DNA of 64,000 bases from Nitrobacteraceae bacterium AZCC 2146 (GTDB taxonomy: Bacteria; Pseudomonadota; Alphaproteobacteria; Rhizobiales; Xanthobacteraceae). Of the stretch, positions 1 through 8,795 are shown piece after piece. Numbering within the stretch: the stretch's first letter is position 1; each line of letters begins with the position of its first letter. The notes under the pieces are model-generated. The model ran no database searches. It had not been told where the DNA came from and worked only from the letters and a program-made list of their open reading frames with translations. The stretch is taken from contig JBAGRP010000001.1 of assembly GCA_036924855.1 (NCBI GenBank), positions 2,232,001 to 2,296,000 on the forward strand. The letters are read 5' to 3'. A program made the position numbers and the translations under genes.

Positions 1-362
1 TAGAGCGAGGTCGCCGCCGCATAGTCCATCTGGTTGGCCGAGACCTTCATCATCTCGTCTTCGAGATTCACCGCATTGCCGGCCGGACGGGTCTCGTAGC
101 CGCCCCGGCTGTTCGCCGCGAAGCTTCCACTGCCGCCCGACGGCATGATGTTGGTGCCGCTGGCGCGCATCATCGGCAGCGACCCCATCGCGCCGCCGGC
201 GGCGTTGCCGATCTTGTCGAATTTCGGTTCCACGAGGTCGCGCGGCTTGAAGCCCGGCGTGTCGGAGTTGGAGACGTTTTCAGCCAGTACGCGCTGGCGC
301 TCCTGGTGCCACTGCATCTTGGTGCGCAGCGCCGACAACATCGGCATGTCGCTGATCGCCAT
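1..362 (-). CDS. flgB: Flagellar basal-body rod protein FlgB (partial, C-terminus beyond window)
   Basis: About 120 N-terminal residues are visible and the reading frame runs off the left edge. The start MAISDMPMLSAL is followed by the rod/hook family motif QRVLAENVSNSDTPGFKPRD, the N-terminal signature of axial flagellar proteins, at about residues 23-42. The tail of the visible part (NLEDEMMKVSANQMDYAAA) matches the conserved C-terminal helix of FlgB. FlgB builds the proximal rod in the periplasm. flgC and fliE would be expected further left, outside the window. The gene diverges from fliO, and a full CtrA-type box lies about 70 bp upstream of the start codon. Confidence 0.93.
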   Translation of the reverse strand, partial: MAISDMPMLSALRTKMQWHQERQRVLAENVSNSDTPGFKPRDLVEPKFDKIGNAAGGAMGSLPMMRASGTNIMPSGGSGSFAANSRGGYETRPAGNAVNLEDEMMKVSANQMDYAAATSL

Positions 363-429
363 CGGGCTCTCTCCGCTCCGGCCTCGGGACGGAGCGCCCT
401 GAGGTAGGCAGAATTTGCCGCCCGCATGG

Positions 430-444
430 TTAATACCGGGTTAA
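430..444. promoter_or_regulatory. CtrA-type box TTAA-N7-TTAA upstream of flgB
   Basis: TTAA at 430-433 and TTAA at 441-444 are separated by exactly 7 bp, the arrangement of the full CtrA binding site in alphaproteobacteria. It lies 68 bp upstream of the flgB start, in the 383-bp region divergent to fliO, where two further single TTAAC half-sites occur (about 537 and 637). CtrA control of early flagellar operons is established in Caulobacter; its application here is inference. Confidence 0.6.
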
Positions 445-613
445 TTTTTGTCGAAAGTAATTACCGAAACGTAAATAAGCGCTGAAAAACGCGGGTTTCA
501 CACCATGGCCATCGCTTTTTCGCCCGATTTGGTGCGTTAACCATGCAATCAGCTGGGCGATGGGGCGACAGAAGTCGTTTTGGCTGAGCCGATTCATGGT
601 TTATTATTCGCCA

Positions 614-628
614 ACGGCAGTTTCTGCC
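614..628. promoter_or_regulatory. Perfect palindrome in the flgB-fliO divergent region
   Basis: CGGCAG-TTT-CTGCCG is a perfect 6-bp inverted repeat. It shares the CTGCCG/CGGCAG arms with the inverted repeat upstream of flgI (15292-15313). A FlbD-like or other flagellar regulator site is possible, but no convincing -24/-12 element was found beside it. Nothing else was recognised between 445 and 745. Confidence 0.4.
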
Positions 629-745
629 GTGGGGCGTTAACAGATAGGGCGGGCCTCACGCTTCATTCGGCGTTTGCTGTATCGTTCACACAGCGTTCGC
701 CGAATCCGTGCGTGACGAGGGCGCTATCTGGCTGGGGACTAAAAG

Positions 746-1786
746 ATGCAGACACCGCTCACATTCTTCTTTGCCTTCGTGGTCGTGCTGGCGCTGATCG
801 GGCTCGCGGCCTGGCTGGTGCGCCGATTCGCTGGCAACCGGCTCGGCGCCAATGCCAGCCGTGGACGGATGCCGCGACTGGCCGTGATCGATGCTGCTGC
901 GGTCGATGGCCGCCGTCGCCTCGTGCTGGTGCGCCGCGACAATGTCGAGCATCTGTTGATGATCGGTGGCCCCACCGACATCGTCGTCGAACCCAATATC
1001 GTCCGCGCCATCCCCGGCCGGGATCAGGCGCCGCAGCGCAACGCCGGCAGCGAATTGTCGCCGCGCAGCACCGTTTCCGAGTCGGCGAACTGGGCTGACA
1101 ACGACGGCGGCTTCGATCCCGAACCGCATCTGCCCGAACCGGCGCCGCGCCCGGCCCGGCCGTCCTTCGTCGAAGAAGCACGCCGTCCCGTGGCCCCGTT
1201 GCCGGAGCGCCGTCCCGATCCGCTCGCCGGCTTCACCCCGGAAGCCTTGCCCCGCCCGGAAGCCCTGCCCCGCCCGGAACCGCGCCTCGAGCCGCGCAAC
1301 GAACCGGCGCCGCCACGGCCGATGCCGCGCGGCGAGCCGATGATGCCGCGGCCGATGCGGGCCGATCCGCCGATTCGCACCACTCCGCCGGTGCGCGCGC
1401 CGGAACGCGCCGCAGCGCCTGTACCGCCGCCAGCCCCTCCGGCTCCGACACCCGCCGCAACTCCTGCTCCCGCCCCTGCCCCCAGCGCGTCTGAGGCCGA
1501 TCAAAACCTCGCCGACATGGCGCAACGGCTCGAAGCCGCCTTGCGCCGTCCTGCGGGCGAACCCCGTCCCGAAGCCGCGGAACCCCGCATCGGTGCGCCG
1601 CCGGTGGCGCCGGAGCCGCCGCCGAGCCGGCCGGCCCCGCGCGTCTCCAGCGAAGTCTCGATCGCCGGCCCCGCCCGCAACGAATCCTCGGTGGCTCCGC
1701 CGGTCGCGCCGCCCACGAAAACCGGCTTTGAGAATCTCGAAGACGAGATGGCCTCCCTGCTGGGACGCCCAAAGTCCAATTCGTGA
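746..1786 (+). CDS. fliO: Flagellar biosynthesis protein FliO-like, with a proline-rich tail
   Basis: 346 residues. One N-terminal membrane helix (about residues 5-28, FFFAFVVVLALIGLAAWLV) is followed by a short FliO-like domain containing RRLVLVRRDNVEHLLMIGG (about 55-73). In FliO proteins this domain helps assemble FliP in the flagellar export gate. The remaining roughly 230 residues are rich in Pro, Ala and Arg and look disordered. The usual family length is 100-180 residues, so the tail is an extension. The gene overlaps fliP by 4 bp (GTGA), which supports the call. Confidence 0.8.
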   Translation: MQTPLTFFFAFVVVLALIGLAAWLVRRFAGNRLGANASRGRMPRLAVIDAAAVDGRRRLVLVRRDNVEHLLMIGGPTDIVVEPNIVRAIPGRDQAPQRNAGSELSPRSTVSESANWADNDGGFDPEPHLPEPAPRPARPSFVEEARRPVAPLPERRPDPLAGFTPEALPRPEALPRPEPRLEPRNEPAPPRPMPRGEPMMPRPMRADPPIRTTPPVRAPERAAAPVPPPAPPAPTPAATPAPAPAPSASEADQNLADMAQRLEAALRRPAGEPRPEAAEPRIGAPPVAPEPPPSRPAPRVSSEVSIAGPARNESSVAPPVAPPTKTGFENLEDEMASLLGRPKSNS

Positions 1787-2535
1787 GATCGACGTCCTTC
1801 CCGCGTAGAGTATTATTCCTTCTCACTTTGATAGCCGCCGGATCGCTGGTCGATCCGGCGTCCGCGCAGGATATCAGCATCAACCTCGGCGCTGGCAATG
1901 GCGGCGTCACCGAGCGCGCGATCCAGATGATCGCGCTGTTGACGGTGCTGTCGATCGCGCCGTCGATCCTGATCATGATGACGTCGTTCACGCGCATCGT
2001 CGTGGTGCTGTCGTTGCTGCGCACCGCGCTGGGCACCGCGACCGCGCCGCCGAATTCGGTGATCATCGCGCTGGCGATGTTTCTCACCGCCTTCGTGATG
2101 GGGCCGGTGCTGCAGAAATCCTATGACGACGGCATCAGGCCGCTGGTCGCCAACGAGATCAATGTCGAACAGGCGTTGCTGCGGGCTTCGGTGCCGCTGC
2201 GCGGCTTCATGATGAAGAACGTTCGCGAAAAGGACCTCAAGCTGTTCATGGACCTGTCCGGCGAACCGATCCCGGCGACGCCGGACGACATGTCGCTGCG
2301 GATCCTGGTGCCGGCGTTCATGATCTCGGAATTGAAGCGCGCCTTCGAGATCGGCTTCCTGCTGTTCCTGCCGTTCCTGATCATCGACCTCGTCGTCGCC
2401 TCGGTGCTGATGGCGATGGGCATGATGATGCTGCCGCCGGCGGTGGTCTCGCTGCCGTTCAAGCTGATCTTCTTCGTGCTCGTGGACGGCTGGTCGCTGG
2501 TCGCCGGCAGCCTGGTGCAGAGTTACGGCGGATAG
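1783..2535 (+). CDS. fliP: Flagellar type III export gate protein FliP
   Basis: 250 residues starting at a GTG that overlaps the fliO stop. An N-terminal signal peptide ends in DPASAQD (cleavage near residue 28). The FliP block MMTSFTRIVVVLSLLRTALG follows at about residues 65-84, with four predicted membrane helices and the family C-terminus LVDGWSLVAGSLVQSYGG. FliP forms the core of the export pore in the basal body and is normal in length. The convergent TPR gene ends only 9 bp downstream, leaving no room for a conventional terminator. Confidence 0.96.
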   Translation: MRSTSFPRRVLFLLTLIAAGSLVDPASAQDISINLGAGNGGVTERAIQMIALLTVLSIAPSILIMMTSFTRIVVVLSLLRTALGTATAPPNSVIIALAMFLTAFVMGPVLQKSYDDGIRPLVANEINVEQALLRASVPLRGFMMKNVREKDLKLFMDLSGEPIPATPDDMSLRILVPAFMISELKRAFEIGFLLFLPFLIIDLVVASVLMAMGMMMLPPAVVSLPFKLIFFVLVDGWSLVAGSLVQSYGG

Positions 2536-2544
2536 CGAGCGCGC

Positions 2545-5500
2545 TTACCTTGTCATCTCGATCTTGCGGACATTGACGATCGGCGGCAGCGAGCCGGTCG
2601 GGGTCGGGTCGGCGCTGACACCAGGCACTACGGCCTTGGCGCTGCTCTCCGGGAAGCGCACCTTCATCTCGCGCAGGAAGCCGTCGAGCGTATCGACACT
2701 CGCCGCCATCTTGGCGATCGCGGCAAACTCCGAATTGTTGCCGGACGCGGGCTTGCTGGCGGTGTCGAACGCGATCTTGTCGGCGCCGCCCGCCATCAGC
2801 GGAGCATATTTGTCGCGGAAGCGCGCCAGGCCGAGTGCGTCTTCGGCCAGCGCGTAGCCGACCACGGCGCGGATCACGTCGCTCTTCTCGGCGGAGGTGA
2901 GCGGCGTGAAATCGCGCCAGCGGTCGCCGTAATACAATTCGATCTGCTCGGAGGCTTCACGCCAGCGCCGTGCCGACCAGTAGATGTCGGAGCGCAGCCG
3001 GATCGCCTCGCGGCCGCCGATGTTGGAAATGATATCGAGCGCGAGATCGCGGCGACCGATGTCGCTCTGCGCGCGGGCTTCCAGCAGCAGTCGCTGCTGG
3101 CGCAGTTCACCGGCGAGATCGGCGATCCGCGTGGTGCGCAGCGCAGCGATGGCGCGCTCCGGCTTGCGGCTCATCAGATAGACCATCGACAGGCGCGCCG
3201 CGACCTGCGCGCGCGCAGCACCTTCGAGACGATGATCGACCTGGTACTGCAGCAGCTCGGCAGCCTGGTCGAGCAGATCGACCGCGACCAGGCGATCCGC
3301 GAGCCGGCGGATCATTTCGTCGCCGCGCCGCCCGATCGGCGTCAGCTCGCGATACTCATAGAACATCGCCAGCGCATCGACCGGCGGCAGGTTGTCGCCC
3401 TTCGCACTCAGAAATATCTGGGAGAACAGCGCCTGCGCCTCGTCCTGCACCTGCCGCGCCGCCTCGCTGTTGGCCTGCCGTTCGGTGGCGCGGCGCGCCG
3501 CCGCCAGCGACTCGTTGTAGCGGCCGAGTTCGGAATACATCCGCGACAGGATCTGCAACGTCTGCACTTCGAGCCCGTCGCCGCGCCACATCACCGCGAG
3601 AATTTCCAGATCGCGCAATGCATCTTCGTCGCTGATTTCGTGGCGCTTCTGGCGCAATGCGATCTCGCGCAGCTTGGCTTCCGCCGCGGCCTGCCGATCG
3701 GGCGACGCGATCGCCTCCTGATATTTCGAGAGCGCGTCCTTGTCGCGGCCGAGCGCCTCATCGAGCCAGCCGCTCAGCAGCAGGGTTGCCGGTTTCATCT
3801 CCGGCGGAATGCCGACCAGTTCCAGTTCGCTGCCTCGCGGGGACGCGCCGGCGTAGTCCTTGACTTCGAGCGAGGCGCGCAGCGCCTGCGAGAGCGCGAT
3901 GCGCTGCAGGTCCGCCGGCAGCGACGCGATGGCGAGTTCGGCGTTCTTGAATTTCTCGCGTGCCTCGACCCATTTCTCCTGCCTGGCGTAGGCCAGCGCC
4001 TTCCACAGCTCGGAGTCGTAGCCGGGCCCGAGCACCGGATTGGCGATGTCCTTCAAGGTCTGGCCGGGACGGCCCATCATGACATTGGCGACCGCATGGA
4101 CGATCAGCGCAACCGGGTTTTCCTGGCCGACTTTCGAATCCGAGATCGCCAGATCGGCGACGCCCTTGGCTTCATGATACATGCCGCGCGCCATGTAGAA
4201 GCGCGCCAGATCCATCCGCGCTGTCGTCAGCGTATTGGCATCGGCCTGCGACGTGGCGTTGACGAGTTCGTCAAAACGATCCTTGAACGGCCCTTCCTGA
4301 TCCTTGCGCCACTGGCCGACGTCGAAGATCGGGCGTGCCACCGACGACGCGCGCTGCGGCGCTGCGTCTGCCGCCGACAGCGTCAGACCGCCGGGCCGGC
4401 TCAGCACCACCTTGTCGATGTTGGTTTCGACTACGACCTCGTCGGAGTTGAGCTGGATCACCACGCCGTGGATCGACTCCAGCAGCGAGAACTCGACGAA
4501 GTCCTGCCGCCGGATGAAACCGCGCGGCGGCGGCAGCGCGGTGATCACATTCAGCGTATCGCCGGCATCGGGATCAACCAGACGATGCTTCAGGCCGGGC
4601 TTGCTGAGCGGTACCTGCACATTGGCATGGGAGGGGTCGGCGATATTGCGAACCGCCGAGAGCGGCTGCGACGGGGTCTGCCTGGTATCGGCGAGCATTA
4701 CCGACCAGCTCTGCCCCGCGCCCGCCGGATCGCCCGGCGTCAATGACGCCAGTTGCGGCCGGTTGAGGCGCATGCGGATCGCCTGCCCCTTTTCCAGCTT
4801 GATGCTGCTGGCATCGGCGATGATCGATCCACCCTCGCGGCGGATCGGCGCCACATCGATCGGCTTCGCCGAGTCGATGACCAGCCACATGATGTCGCCG
4901 CGGCGAAACAGCGCCGCCGGCGTCGGCGAGGAAAATGCAAAACTCATCCGCAGGACGTCGCTGCTGCGCCTGACCTCGACCGGCATTCCCGCACTTTCAG
5001 CGGCAACGGAAGGCGGCGGATCGGCAGCAACGGGAGCCGCTTGAGGCGCGACAAGGACTGGCGCCGGCACTTCCTTGACGGGCGGCGCAGCCACCGCGGC
5101 CATTTCTGGTGCGGATGCCGGTTTCTGAACTGTCTCCGCTTTCGCGGGCTCCGCCTTTGCAAGCTCCGCCTTGGCAGGCTCAGCTTTGGCAGGCTCAGCT
5201 TTGGCAGGCTCAGCTTTGGCCGCCTCGACCTTCATCGCGGGTTCGGACTTCACCGCCACGTCGGCGATCTTGTCGGGCTTCGATTCCCGCGCGATCGACT
5301 CCGAAGTCGGCGGCGTGATCTCGCTGGAATGCGGCGCCGGCGCGACCTCGCTGACCGGCTTCTCGACCACCGGCGGTTTCGCTGCATCCGGCTTAGCGGC
5401 GACGGGCAATTTCGCCAGCGGCGATGGCTTGTCGTTCTGCTGGAAGCCGATATCGACCACGTAGTTCTTGTCTTCGCGGAACGAGTGCACATCGACATCG

Positions 5501-6273
5501 CCGATCAGCCCGATCTCGACCGCGGTCCGGTTGCCGTCCATCGCCTGCCCGATCGAGGCAATGTTCGGCGGCGCCGAAAGTTTGGCATCCGCCAGATCGA
5601 AAATCAGGCCGGCATTGAAAGTCAGCGCCATCGTCTTTTCATTCAGCACCGACGACACACCGACACCATCGGGTATCTCGAACACGAAGCGCACAAAGGT
5701 CGGCTGCACCGAGGCGCGAACCCGGATCGGCGGCCGCTGCTTGCCTTCCATCGCCGCGCGCTGCTGGCGCAAGGCGCGCTCGGCGGCCCGCGCGCGTTCG
5801 GACAATTCCTTGACGACGTCCTGGGGTAAACCGGGCGGCATTCCCTTCCAGCCGTCAGGCAGCAGATCGATGAAGATCCGCTCACCAGCCACCATCGAAT
5901 TCACGGTGACCTTGCGCGACAGCGCCAGGCGAATGGCGGCCCCATCGGGATCGCGCCGCGCAGAGCCGATATAGTCAGGGGCCGCATCCGACAGGATATC
6001 GACGGGGACATCGACCGGCCGCTTGAAGCGAATGACGAGAATGGTGCCAGCCTGGGTCACCTCGGATTCAACGTCCTCGGCGAGTTTCACCACGATGCGG
6101 GCGTAACCGCCGGACACCGCCATTGTGGCGGCACCCTTGACGGCCTGTGCATGCGAGGGCGCAGTCAACACGACAGCAAACAGCGAGGCGGCTGCGATGA
6201 AGCCCGCGCAACGTCGAACAGCCCGCGTCCATCCGCGAGCTTGCGTCCAACATGCAACGGCAATGCGCGCCAT
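2545..6273 (-). CDS. Large exported TPR-repeat protein of the flagellar locus
   Basis: 1242 residues. A hydrophobic signal segment at about 24-43 ends SHAQA. The N-terminal 280 residues are beta-rich and resemble AMIN-type periplasmic domains (YARIVVKLAEDVE, FIDLLPDGWKG). A low-complexity linker at about residues 350-376 consists of (AKAEP)n, encoded by 15-bp tandem repeats near 5172-5222. The C-terminal 550 residues are alpha-helical and TPR-like (ARMDLARFYMARGMYHEAKG, SKYQEAIASPDRQAAAEAKL). It lies 98 bp downstream of motE on the same strand. In Sinorhizobium, MotE is the chaperone of the periplasmic motility protein MotC, so a MotC-like role is possible but unproven. A homologue-specific name cannot be given. 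Confidence 0.75.
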   Translation of the reverse strand: MARIAVACWTQARGWTRAVRRCAGFIAAASLFAVVLTAPSHAQAVKGAATMAVSGGYARIVVKLAEDVESEVTQAGTILVIRFKRPVDVPVDILSDAAPDYIGSARRDPDGAAIRLALSRKVTVNSMVAGERIFIDLLPDGWKGMPPGLPQDVVKELSERARAAERALRQQRAAMEGKQRPPIRVRASVQPTFVRFVFEIPDGVGVSSVLNEKTMALTFNAGLIFDLADAKLSAPPNIASIGQAMDGNRTAVEIGLIGDVDVHSFREDKNYVVDIGFQQNDKPSPLAKLPVAAKPDAAKPPVVEKPVSEVAPAPHSSEITPPTSESIARESKPDKIADVAVKSEPAMKVEAAKAEPAKAEPAKAEPAKAELAKAEPAKAETVQKPASAPEMAAVAAPPVKEVPAPVLVAPQAAPVAADPPPSVAAESAGMPVEVRRSSDVLRMSFAFSSPTPAALFRRGDIMWLVIDSAKPIDVAPIRREGGSIIADASSIKLEKGQAIRMRLNRPQLASLTPGDPAGAGQSWSVMLADTRQTPSQPLSAVRNIADPSHANVQVPLSKPGLKHRLVDPDAGDTLNVITALPPPRGFIRRQDFVEFSLLESIHGVVIQLNSDEVVVETNIDKVVLSRPGGLTLSAADAAPQRASSVARPIFDVGQWRKDQEGPFKDRFDELVNATSQADANTLTTARMDLARFYMARGMYHEAKGVADLAISDSKVGQENPVALIVHAVANVMMGRPGQTLKDIANPVLGPGYDSELWKALAYARQEKWVEAREKFKNAELAIASLPADLQRIALSQALRASLEVKDYAGASPRGSELELVGIPPEMKPATLLLSGWLDEALGRDKDALSKYQEAIASPDRQAAAEAKLREIALRQKRHEISDEDALRDLEILAVMWRGDGLEVQTLQILSRMYSELGRYNESLAAARRATERQANSEAARQVQDEAQALFSQIFLSAKGDNLPPVDALAMFYEYRELTPIGRRGDEMIRRLADRLVAVDLLDQAAELLQYQVDHRLEGAARAQVAARLSMVYLMSRKPERAIAALRTTRIADLAGELRQQRLLLEARAQSDIGRRDLALDIISNIGGREAIRLRSDIYWSARRWREASEQIELYYGDRWRDFTPLTSAEKSDVIRAVVGYALAEDALGLARFRDKYAPLMAGGADKIAFDTASKPASGNNSEFAAIAKMAASVDTLDGFLREMKVRFPESSAKAVVPGVSADPTPTGSLPPIVNVRKIEMTR

Positions 6274-6371
6274 TCCGAAGTGTCTTTCAGCCCATGATCG
6301 AACGGCGGCGAGCGCCCCGCCCCTGCGTTGAATCTAGATTCCGCGGTCTAAGGATTTGTTAATGAATTCCT

Positions 6372-7139
6372 TTAATTCCGGTTTGGCGACATCGGCTTGC
6401 CTTCGATCTTGGGCAGATCGGCCGCGGACGCAGACCGGTCGCCACCGCTGGCGCGCCGTGCGAGTTCGACGGTCAGCCGCTCGGCGGCTTCGGGTTGCAT
6501 CAATCCCAGAATGTCTGACATCTTGCGCGGCGCGATCTGCGAGGCGATATCGAACAGCACCGGCATTTCCAGCCGGTCGAAAATCTTCGCGGCGTCCTTG
6601 GGCTTCATGCCCTCGTACATGGTGATGATGCCCTTGAAGCGGGCGGCGTCGGCCTCGCCTTTCTGGTCGGTCGCCGTCTTGATGCCGGCCTCGACACCTT
6701 TCAGTTCATCGACGCGGGATTCGATGCGCTTTTCGGCGGCCTTCAGCAGGCTTTCGCGAATATCTATTTCACGCGCGCGCGCTTCGAGCTCCTGGCGACG
6801 CGACTGCAGCCGCTCGAGGATCGCGCGTTCGGATGCCGACACCTGTGGAATGGGCTCCGCCGCAGGCGCCGCGTTCGGCTGCGCCATTTCCGGCGCCGCA
6901 ACGACCGGCTTCGCCGGTTCTTCCTTCTTCGCGCTCACCGAGCCGGTGATATCGGTGTCCGACTGCTTGCCACCCGGGAAATTGAAGGTCTCCTGCGCCC
7001 ACGACTTCTTGGCCGTTTGCGGCTGGTAGTCGAACACATAGCCGCCATCGATCACCAGGCCGGCGATCTTGAGCACGGCCAGGCCAAAGATCGCGACCAG
7101 CACGACAGGAATGACGCGAATGTCCCGGAAAGCGTTCAT
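6372..7139 (-). CDS. motE: MotE family protein (MgtE-N-like domain)
   Basis: 255 residues. One N-terminal membrane or signal-anchor helix (about 10-30, VIPVVLVAIFGLAVLKIAGL) is followed by a linker, a coiled coil (about 100-160, ILERLQSRRQELEARAREID) and a C-terminal MgtE-N-like domain (MYEGMKPKDAAKIFDRLEM, MSDILGLMQPEAAERL). This is the architecture of alphaproteobacterial MotE, a periplasmic chaperone for the motility protein MotC in rhizobia. The ATG overlaps the stop of the DUF6468 gene (ATGA), so it belongs to the fliL-fliM operon. The large TPR gene that follows could encode its client. Confidence 0.82.
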   Translation of the reverse strand: MNAFRDIRVIPVVLVAIFGLAVLKIAGLVIDGGYVFDYQPQTAKKSWAQETFNFPGGKQSDTDITGSVSAKKEEPAKPVVAAPEMAQPNAAPAAEPIPQVSASERAILERLQSRRQELEARAREIDIRESLLKAAEKRIESRVDELKGVEAGIKTATDQKGEADAARFKGIITMYEGMKPKDAAKIFDRLEMPVLFDIASQIAPRKMSDILGLMQPEAAERLTVELARRASGGDRSASAADLPKIEGKPMSPNRN

Positions 7140-7579
7140 GCAGCGATGCCGTCAGGCCTCCTGCGCTCGGCAAACGCCTGCGCCGCAGCGGCGTTGGCCT
7201 TGGCGGCCGACACCCTCGGTGCGCCAGCGTCCGGCTCCGGATCGGTGAGCGGTCTTGCCGCAACCGCGATGCGTGACAGGCGCCGCAGCACGTTGTCGCT
7301 TTCGGCGAGCTGGCCTTTGAGTTGATCCGCCAATGCAGTCGCCGCGGCGATCTGGCTGCCGAGGTTCTCGTTGACGTCGCGCACGGTGTGCTTGAGCCCA
7401 CCGATCGCACGCTCGGCGATTTCGGTGACGGTGATCAGTTCACCGATCGTCGCCTTCAGCGATTGCTCGTCCGCCTTCAGCCGCTTCAGGCGGGTATTAA
7501 GCAGCATGCAATAGGCGATCGTCAGCATGAGCAGGGCTGCAACCAGGCTTTCGATCACAATTCCAACTGAATGACTCAT
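7136..7579 (-). CDS. DUF6468 domain protein of the fliL-fliM operon
   Basis: 147 residues. An N-terminal membrane helix (about 5-27, VGIVIESLVAALLMLTIAYC) precedes a roughly 80-residue helical or coiled-coil segment (LKRLKADEQSLKATIGELIT, LADQLKGQLAESDNVLRRLS). The pattern matches the DUF6468 family found beside fliM in alphaproteobacteria. The biochemical function is unknown. It overlaps fliM and motE by 4 bp on each side, implying translational coupling and a role in motor or switch assembly. Confidence 0.75.
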   Translation of the reverse strand: MSHSVGIVIESLVAALLMLTIAYCMLLNTRLKRLKADEQSLKATIGELITVTEIAERAIGGLKHTVRDVNENLGSQIAAATALADQLKGQLAESDNVLRRLSRIAVAARPLTDPEPDAGAPRVSAAKANAAAAQAFAERRRPDGIAA

Positions 7580-8778
7580 TGTGCCTCCATCAACTTGGTT
7601 TGCTCGTCGGCCTTCTCGAACATCGCGAAGGTGGTGTTGGGTTTACGCAACTGCTTGGTGACGCGAATGGCGACGCGGTCTCCGACCCGACCCATGCGGC
7701 CCTCGGTCAAGATGACGTCGCCACAGCGCACCTGCACCAGCGCGTCGGCACGCATGTCCAGCGGGAGGGTGTCGCCGACCTTCAGCAGCATCAGCTGCTT
7801 CAGCGGAATTTCGGATTCATAGAGCACGGCATCGACAGCGATCTGCGCCTGCGCGATTTCGGTGGCGAGATGGCTTTCCCAGATCGGGTCACGGCCGAAT
7901 TTCTCGCCCATGAACATCTGCATCAGCACGGCGCGGATCGGCTCGATGGTCGCGTAGGGCAGCAGCAATTCGATATTGCCGCCGCGGTCTTCCATGTCGA
8001 TATGCAGCCGCACCAGAATGGCGGCGTTGGCCGGCCGGCTGATCGCGGCGAAGCGCGGATTGGTCTCGAGCCGGTCGATGCTGAAGGTCACCGGCGACAG
8101 CGGCCGGAACGCCTGTTCGGCGTCGGTCAGCACGACCTCGATCAGACGCTTGACCAGATTGGTTTCAATGGTGGTGTAGGGCCGGCCTTCGATGCGCAGC
8201 GACGCCTCGCCACGGCGGCCGCCGAGCAGCACGTCGATCATCGAATAGATCAGGCTGGAATCGACGGTGGCGAGGCCGAAATTTTCCCACTCTTCCGCCT
8301 TGAAAACGCACAGCACGGCAGGAAGCGGAATCGAATTCATGTAGTCGCCAAACCGCACCGAGGTGATGCGATCGAGCGAGACCTCGACGTTGTCGGAGGT
8401 GAAATTGCGCAAGGACGTCGTCATCAACCGCACCAGCCGGTCGAAAACGATTTCGAGCATCGGCAGACGCTCGTAGGACACCATCGCCGAATCGATGATG
8501 GCGCGGATGCCGGAATTCTCATCGAGATTGACTTCGCCAAGGCTGAAACCGAGCAGGTTGTCGATTTCCTCCTGCGACAGGACGCGCTCGCCGCCGCCGT
8601 TCTTGCCGCCGCCCATATCGCGGCCGCCGTCATCGACCATGGCGGCCCATTGCTCGGCCATGGTCCCGGTAAGTTCGTTTTCGGCGGCAGCCTTCGCAGC
8701 CTCAACGGGATCCTCTGAATCCAGAGAAGCTTCCCATTCGGCTGCGATGGCGTCCTGATCAACCTGTTCGGCAGACAT
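7576..8778 (-). CDS. fliM: Flagellar motor switch protein FliM
   Basis: 400 residues, longer than the usual 320-350. The core holds the switch segment LSQEEIDNLLGFSLGE (about residues 67-83, the CheY-binding EIDxLL motif), the middle CheC-like domain (LEIVFDRLVRLMTTSLRNF) and the C-terminal SpoA/FliN-like domain (LMLLKVGDTLPLDMRADALV). The first 65 residues are an acidic extension placing the CheY-binding motif unusually far from the N-terminus. FliM is the C-ring protein that reverses or stops rotation. It lies 17 bp downstream of fliL and overlaps the DUF6468 gene. Confidence 0.95.
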   Translation of the reverse strand: MSAEQVDQDAIAAEWEASLDSEDPVEAAKAAAENELTGTMAEQWAAMVDDGGRDMGGGKNGGGERVLSQEEIDNLLGFSLGEVNLDENSGIRAIIDSAMVSYERLPMLEIVFDRLVRLMTTSLRNFTSDNVEVSLDRITSVRFGDYMNSIPLPAVLCVFKAEEWENFGLATVDSSLIYSMIDVLLGGRRGEASLRIEGRPYTTIETNLVKRLIEVVLTDAEQAFRPLSPVTFSIDRLETNPRFAAISRPANAAILVRLHIDMEDRGGNIELLLPYATIEPIRAVLMQMFMGEKFGRDPIWESHLATEIAQAQIAVDAVLYESEIPLKQLMLLKVGDTLPLDMRADALVQVRCGDVILTEGRMGRVGDRVAIRVTKQLRKPNTTFAMFEKADEQTKLMEAQ

Positions 8779-8795
8779 CGACTAAATCCATCTCC

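Noticed and set aside
423..438. Sigma-54-like site for flgB
   Set aside because: GG and GC spacing is correct on the minus strand, but neither half matches TGGCACG or TTGC; the CtrA box overlapping it is a better explanation.
598..611. Sigma-54-like site for fliO
   Set aside because: GG-N10-GC spacing is present, but the -24 half (ATGGTTTA) does not match the consensus.
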